Shown here: positions 37,401 to 41,286 of the stretch, piece by piece
Layout of the letters: every line of letters starts with the position of its first letter
How positions within the stretch are numbered: the stretch's first letter is position 1
From: an uncultured Nostocoides sp.
GTDB lineage: Bacteria; Actinomycetota; Actinomycetes; Actinomycetales; Dermatophilaceae
DNA: 41,286 nucleotides
Direction of reading: 5' to 3'
Assembly: GCA_937907685.1 (NCBI GenBank)
Contig: CALCXF010000117.1
Span: 1 to 41,286, forward strand
Notes under the pieces: generated by a model
Seen by the model: only the letters and a program-made list of their open reading frames with translations
What the model was told of the DNA's origin: nothing
Database searches by the model: none
Position numbers and translations under genes: made by a program

Positions 37401-37520
37401 CTCGTCCTCCGTGGGTCGATCCGATGGCGGACCGGTCGCCGTGGCGCCCCGGCTGCGCGCGGGGCACCGGCCCATCGTGCCGTGTCCTCGCGCACTCGTG
37501 CCAATGGTTGGATTGGGGTC

Positions 37521-38924
37521 GTGAGCGTGAGGTCGAGCAGGGTCGTCATCCTCGGCGGTGGGCCGGGGGGTTACGAGGCGGCCCTGGTCGCGGCCCACCT
37601 CGGCGCCGAGGTGACCGTCGTCGAGCGTGACGGGCTCGGTGGAGCCGCCGTGCTCACCGACTGCGTGCCGAGCAAGACCCTCATCTCGACCGCGGACTAC
37701 ATGAGCGAGTTCGAGACGGCCGCGGAGCTCGGCGTCCATCTCGAGGACGCCGAGGGCGACGAGGTGTCCGACGCCGTCGCCGAGCTGGGAGAGGTCAACA
37801 GGCGCGTGCTCTCACTGGCCGCCGCGCAGAGCGCCGACATCGCCACGCGCCTCGCCGAGGTGGGCGTCCGCGTGCTGGCCGGCCGGGCCACTCTCGCCTC
37901 ACCGACCGAGGTGCGGACCGAGACGGCCGAGGGCGTCGAGGAGCTGGAGACCGACGTCGTGCTCCTCGCCACCGGAGCCACTCCCCGGGTGATGGACACT
38001 GCTCGTCCCGACGGTGAGCGCGTCCTCACGTGGCAACAGATCTACGACCTGAAGGCGCTGCCCGAGCGGCTCGTCGTCGTCGGGTCCGGGGTGACCGGGG
38101 CCGAGCTGGCGCAGGCCTACCTGGGCCTGGGTTCGGACGTCGTCCTCGTCTCGTCACGCGACCGCGTCCTGCCGGGCGAGGACCTCGATGCCGCCCAGGT
38201 CATCGAGGACGTCTTCACCAAGCGTGGGATGGAGGTGCTCGGGCGTTCTCGGATGGCGGCCGTCGAGCGCACGGCAGGCGGTGTCGTCGTCCGGCTCGAG
38301 GATGGCCGGGAGGTGGTCGGGAGCCACGCCCTGCTCGCGGTCGGCTCCGTCCCGCAGACGGGCGGCATCGGGCTGGAGGAGGTCGGCGTCGAGCTGACGC
38401 CCTCCGGTCACGTCCAGGTCGACAAGGTGTCGCGCACGTCGGTCCGGGGGGTCTACGGCGCCGGCGACTGCACGGGTGTCCTTCCCCTGGCGTCGGTGGC
38501 GGCCATGCAGGGTCGGATCGCGATGTCGCACGCCCTGGGGGACGCGGTGGCGCCGCTCAACCTCGGGGTCGTCTCGGCGAACATCTTCACCGACCCCGAG
38601 ATCGCGACGGTGGGGGTCTCCCAACGCGACGTCGACGAGCAGCGGGTCGACGCGGACGTGCTGACCCTTCCCCTGGCCCGCAACGCGCGCGCGAAGATGC
38701 TCGGCATCGCCGACGGTTTCGTCAAGCTCTTCGCACAGAAGGGGTCGGGTGCGGTCATCGGCGGCGTGGTCGTGGCCCCCCGGGCGTCCGAGCTCATCTT
38801 CCCGGTGACCCTTGCCGTGCAGCACCGGCTCAACGTCGACCAGGTCGCCTCGACGTTCACGGTCTACCCGTCGCTCTCGGGATCGATCGCGGAGGCGGCC
38901 CGCCGACTGCACGCGACCGACTGA
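37521..38924 (+). CDS. lpdA: NAD(P)H quinone reductase LpdA (dihydrolipoamide dehydrogenase fold without the active disulfide)
   Basis: The 467-residue flavoprotein has the FAD motif GGGPGGYEAA (12-21), a second dinucleotide motif VVGSGVTGAELAQAY and the GAGDCTG FAD segment. The usual CxxxxC pair of lipoamide dehydrogenases is reduced to AxxxxC (GGAAVLTDCVPSK, Cys48 only) and the C-terminal His-Glu pair is missing (YPSLSGSIAEAARR). The same losses are known for M. tuberculosis LpdA (Rv3303c), which reduces quinones, so that is the better name. GTG 37521 has no clear ribosome binding site. It is divergent from the glycosyltransferase. Confidence 0.93.
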   Translation: MSVRSSRVVILGGGPGGYEAALVAAHLGAEVTVVERDGLGGAAVLTDCVPSKTLISTADYMSEFETAAELGVHLEDAEGDEVSDAVAELGEVNRRVLSLAAAQSADIATRLAEVGVRVLAGRATLASPTEVRTETAEGVEELETDVVLLATGATPRVMDTARPDGERVLTWQQIYDLKALPERLVVVGSGVTGAELAQAYLGLGSDVVLVSSRDRVLPGEDLDAAQVIEDVFTKRGMEVLGRSRMAAVERTAGGVVVRLEDGREVVGSHALLAVGSVPQTGGIGLEEVGVELTPSGHVQVDKVSRTSVRGVYGAGDCTGVLPLASVAAMQGRIAMSHALGDAVAPLNLGVVSANIFTDPEIATVGVSQRDVDEQRVDADVLTLPLARNARAKMLGIADGFVKLFAQKGSGAVIGGVVVAPRASELIFPVTLAVQHRLNVDQVASTFTVYPSLSGSIAEAARRLHATD

Positions 38925-39088
38925 ACCGGCCGATTCGGGGTAGGTGGCGCACAGCCTCTGGTGCCACGCGGGTGTGCTCGGACGGGGTGGTCACGCTCGT
39001 GGTCGCGCCGTCCCTCCGGTCCACGGGGACGCGGTCACGAGGCAGGATGGGTCGTCGAGGTACGACCGTGAACCGAACAGGAGAAGAC

Positions 39089-39421
39089 ATGAAGGTGATA
39101 CGCACCGCGGCCCTCGTCGCAGCGGCCGGAGCCGCCATCTCGAGGGCGAAGGACTACGCGCGCGAGAACCCCCAGAAGGCGTCGGAGACGATCGACAAGG
39201 CCGAGTCCTTCTTCCGTGGCAAGGCCGGTCCGAAGTACTCCGACAAGGTGGGCAAGGGCAGCAGCGCCCTCCGCAGGAGCCTGGGTCTCTCGGCCGGGTC
39301 GTCCACCGCGTCCTCGGCGCCCGCGACGACCCGCTCCGAGGACGGCACCACCTCGCCTTCGGTCCAGACGTCCGACGGCTCGTCGCCCACGACTCCGGCG
39401 GGCTACGACCCGTCCATCTAG
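39089..39421 (+). CDS. MT0933-antitoxin-like small protein, copy 1
   Basis: The 110-residue protein has a hydrophobic Ala-rich start (VIRTAALVAAAGAAISRA), then a charged helical part: ARENPQKASETIDKAESFF and GKAGPKYSDKVGKGSSALR. This matches the pattern of the MT0933/Rv0909 antitoxin-like family. It ends in a Ser/Thr/Pro tail of about 45 residues. AGGAGAAGAC is a strong ribosome binding site. No toxin gene is adjacent. A general small coiled or stress-related protein is an equally good reading. Its paralogue follows 86 bases downstream. Confidence 0.75.
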   Translation: MKVIRTAALVAAAGAAISRAKDYARENPQKASETIDKAESFFRGKAGPKYSDKVGKGSSALRRSLGLSAGSSTASSAPATTRSEDGTTSPSVQTSDGSSPTTPAGYDPSI

Positions 39422-39439
39422 CCGACGAGGCGCTACCGG

Positions 39440-39463
39440 AACCTCCGCCGGGCGTCGGAGGTT
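39440..39463 (+). terminator. Hairpin between the two small paralogous genes
   Basis: AACCTCCG (39440-39447) and CGGAGGTT (39456-39463) form a perfect 8-base stem with an 8-base loop, 18 bases after the first gene's stop. It may end or attenuate the transcript. Confidence 0.5.
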
Positions 39464-39507
39464 ATCGAGACAACTCCGTCCACGAACACCGACGAAAGGA
39501 CTGCCCG

Positions 39508-39891
39508 ATGGCCAAGCTGAGCTCGAAGGCCCTCATCGCGATGGCTGGAACCGCGGCCATGAAGGCCCGCACCTACGCCCAGGAGAACCCGCACAAGGTC
39601 GAGCAGGCGCTCGGCAAGGTCGAGGGGACCCTGAGCCGCCGGACCGGCGGGAAGTACGACACCCACGTGGGCAAGGGAACGAGCGCGGTGCGCAAGGGAC
39701 TGGGTCTGCCGGACGCCGCGGCTGTCCCAGGCAACCAGGCCGACCCCTACGGCGGCGCGACGACCACATCCTCGTCGGCAGCATCCCCGTCCACCCCGCC
39801 TCCGCCGCCCTCGTGGGCGGCCGGTACGGACGGCCCCGCATCGACCGCCGAGGACCGCCAGCCCGGTCACTCGCGTCGGGACGGCTCGTGA
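39508..39891 (+). CDS. MT0933-antitoxin-like small protein, copy 2
   Basis: The 127-residue protein is a paralogue of the previous one: SSKALIAMAGTAAMKARTYA at the start, then QENPHKVEQALGKVEGTLSR and TGGKYDTHVGKGTSAVRKGL. The GGKY and VGKG positions align with copy 1. The tail of about 55 residues is Pro/Ser/Thr-rich and unrelated. GAAAGGA lies 10 bases before the ATG. Its stop overlaps the GTG of a proline-rich ORF. Confidence 0.75.
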   Translation: MAKLSSKALIAMAGTAAMKARTYAQENPHKVEQALGKVEGTLSRRTGGKYDTHVGKGTSAVRKGLGLPDAAAVPGNQADPYGGATTTSSSAASPSTPPPPPSWAAGTDGPASTAEDRQPGHSRRDGS

Positions 39892-40130
39892 CGGAGCAGC
39901 CGCTCCCCGACGGCCCTGGGATCCCCCCGGACCACGTGCCGACCACGCCGGACCCCGATGGTCCCGGCGGCGTCCCGGGCAGCACTCCGGATGCGCCGCC
40001 TCCGGATCCGGGCTCTCCGGGTCCGGTCGCGCCCAACCCGGCGCCCGGGACACCGGACGATCCGCAACCACGCCAGGACCCGTCCGGTCCCGGTCCGTTC
40101 ACGCCCGGGGAGCCGACCGAAACAGGGTGA
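39888..40130 (+). CDS. Proline-rich small protein (hypothetical)
   Basis: The 80-residue ORF begins at a GTG that overlaps the stop of the preceding gene as GTGA, the same coupling used by manC and cdd here. By my count 28 of 80 residues are proline, with Gly, Asp and Thr making up most of the rest; phrases such as PDPDGPGGVPG repeat loosely. No signal, membrane segment or known domain is seen. It may be disordered. The coupling supports it being translated; composition alone would not. The alternative is that it is a non-coding 3' region. Confidence 0.5.
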   Translation: MTEQPLPDGPGIPPDHVPTTPDPDGPGGVPGSTPDAPPPDPGSPGPVAPNPAPGTPDDPQPRQDPSGPGPFTPGEPTETG

Positions 40131-40200
40131 GCCGGGTCCGGAGGCCGCCGGCCCAGGCCCCACGAGCCGAGCCACCCCGGCGCTGATCCGACGAAGGCCC

Positions 40201-41286
40201 TCAGGCGTCCCGGATCTCGCAGAGCACGGCGCCGTTCGACACCGTGGCCCCCACCTCGGCCGACAGGCTCTTCACGGTCCCGGGCTTGTGTGCGGTGATC
40301 GGCTGCTCCATCTTCATGGCCTCGAGGACCACCACGAGGTCGCCCTGAGCGACGGTCGCGCCCTCCTCGACGGCGATCTTGACGATGGTCCCCTGCATGG
40401 GAGCGGTGAGGGAGTCTCCGGATGCCGCCGAGCCGGCCTTGCCGCCGCCTCCGGTGCGACGGGGAGCCTTCTTGCGAGGAACGCCTCCGCCGTTGCCGCT
40501 GCCGAGGGAGAGACCGCCGGGCAGTGACACGGTGAGGCGTTTCCCTTCCACCTCGACGACGACCGACTGGCGCTCCTCGACCTCGGGGACGTCCGCCGAG
40601 CCACCGGCATACGGGGGGATCGCGTTGTCGAACTCGGTCTCTATCCAGCGGGTGTGGATCGAGAACGCCTCGTGAGGGTCCGCCGGTGCGAAGGCGGGGT
40701 CGGCCACGACCGCCCGGTGGAAGGGTGTCACGGTGGGCATGCCGTCGATGACGAGCTCGGCGAGCGCCCGGCGGGCACGCTCGAGCGCCTGGGTGCGGTC
40801 CCGTCCGGTGACGACCAGCTTGGCGATCATCGAGTCGAAGGCGCCGGCCACGGTGTCTCCCTCGAGGAGCCCCGCGTCCCAGCGGACGCCCGGTCCCTGC
40901 GGGACAAGCATCTTCGTCACGGTGCCGGGTGCCGGGAGGAAGCCGCGGCCGGCATCCTCGCCGTTGATGCGGAACTCGATGGAGTGGGCGTGCGGCTCGG
41001 GGTCCGGGTAGTCGAGCCGCTCGCCGTCGGCGATGCGGAACTGCTCGCGCACGAGGTCGATCCCGGTGACCTCCTCGGACACCGGGTGCTCCACCTGCAG
41101 GCGGGTGTTCACCTCGAGGAACGAGATGTCGCCCGCCGGCCCGACGAGGAACTCGCACGTGCCGGCTCCCACGTAGCCGGCGGCTCGGAGGATCTCCTTC
41201 GACGCCCGGAGGAGCTCGGCGTGCTGCGCCTCGGTGATGAAGGGGGCGGGCGCCTCCTCGACGAGCTTCTGGTTGCGGCGCTGCAG
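40201..41286 (-). CDS. Acyl-CoA carboxylase alpha subunit (biotin carboxylase plus biotin carrier), C-terminal part
   Basis: The last 361 residues of a protein that carboxylates biotin for acetyl-, propionyl- or methylcrotonyl-CoA carboxylase; the N-terminus lies beyond 41286. The biotin carboxylase end has [39 protein letters not shown] and the C-terminal subdomain [10 protein letters not shown]. After a basic Gly-rich linker comes the biotin carrier domain with the biotinylated lysine in [10 protein letters not shown] and the conserved [10 protein letters not shown]. The carrier domain fused to the carboxylase is the actinobacterial AccA arrangement. accA3 would fit the M. tuberculosis order but is not proven. 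It is convergent with the proline-rich ORF. Confidence 0.93.
   Translation of the reverse strand: MQRRNQKLVEEAPAPFITEAQHAELLRASKEILRAAGYVGAGTCEFLVGPAGDISFLEVNTRLQVEHPVSEEVTGIDLVREQFRIADGERLDYPDPEPHAHSIEFRINGEDAGRGFLPAPGTVTKMLVPQGPGVRWDAGLLEGDTVAGAFDSMIAKLVVTGRDRTQALERARRALAELVIDGMPTVTPFHRAVVADPAFAPADPHEAFSIHTRWIETEFDNAIPPYAGGSADVPEVEERQSVVVEVEGKRLTVSLPGGLSLGSGNGGGVPRKKAPRRTGGGGKAGSAASGDSLTAPMQGTIVKIAVEEGATVAQGDLVVVLEAMKMEQPITAHKPGTVKSLSAEVGATVSNGAVLCEIRDA

Overview
The window is chromosomal DNA of a high-GC actinobacterium. By gene content, codon use and the monomeric isocitrate dehydrogenase it is most like the Micrococcales, perhaps Intrasporangiaceae; the family is an inference. There is no rRNA, tRNA, CRISPR array, phage or insertion sequence that I can see. 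Genes are dense, no gene-free stretch exceeds 300 bases, and neighbours often overlap by 1-8 bases (ATGA, GTGA, TGATG). Many genes appear to be transcribed without a 5' leader: a TANNNT -10 box sits 6-8 bases before the start codon.

Layout. 1-7275: icd (broken), a secreted propeller-like protein, galK, trpS, a 2H phosphoesterase and manC. 7363-10418: an ABC exporter (permease and ATPase) divergent from a MarR/GbsR-type regulator. 10432-14583: an M20 amidohydrolase, cdd, deoA and add, a nucleoside salvage operon. 14610-21909: RDD protein, SpoIIM-like protein, DUF58 protein, MoxR ATPase, DUF4350 and DUF4129 proteins and a multi-pass membrane protein. From memory this matches the moxR2 region (Rv3689-Rv3695) of Mycobacterium tuberculosis. 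21942-29818: a uridine-kinase-like protein, a catalytically degenerate aldehyde dehydrogenase paired with an active one, deoC, a VOC protein, a phosphohexomutase and purine nucleoside phosphorylase. 29945-31561: MarR regulator, DUF2306 membrane protein and a fasciclin lipoprotein. 31669-35632: an ABC importer of the iron/polyamine/phosphonate type. 35881-41286: an ArnT-like membrane protein, lpdA, two paralogous MT0933-antitoxin-like small proteins, a proline-rich small ORF and the 3' part of an acyl-CoA carboxylase alpha subunit.

How it works together. add, cdd, deoA and the purine nucleoside phosphorylase release bases and (deoxy)ribose 1-phosphate. A phosphohexomutase-family enzyme is cotranscribed with the phosphorylase. 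DeoC splits deoxyribose 5-phosphate to acetaldehyde and glyceraldehyde 3-phosphate, and the adjacent aldehyde dehydrogenase can oxidise the acetaldehyde. The set of lpdA, purine phosphorylase, phosphomutase, add, deoA and cdd is also clustered in M. tuberculosis (known synteny, recalled).

The main oddity is a set of five short tandem duplications (52, 87, 41, 14 and 38 bases), each inside a conserved gene. Four break the reading frame; the fifth adds 29 residues in frame to the ATP loop of galactokinase. Differences between copies are mostly synonymous. This looks like two strain alleles joined end to end, either by misassembly or by unequal recombination. The four broken genes should not be called true pseudogenes until reads are checked.
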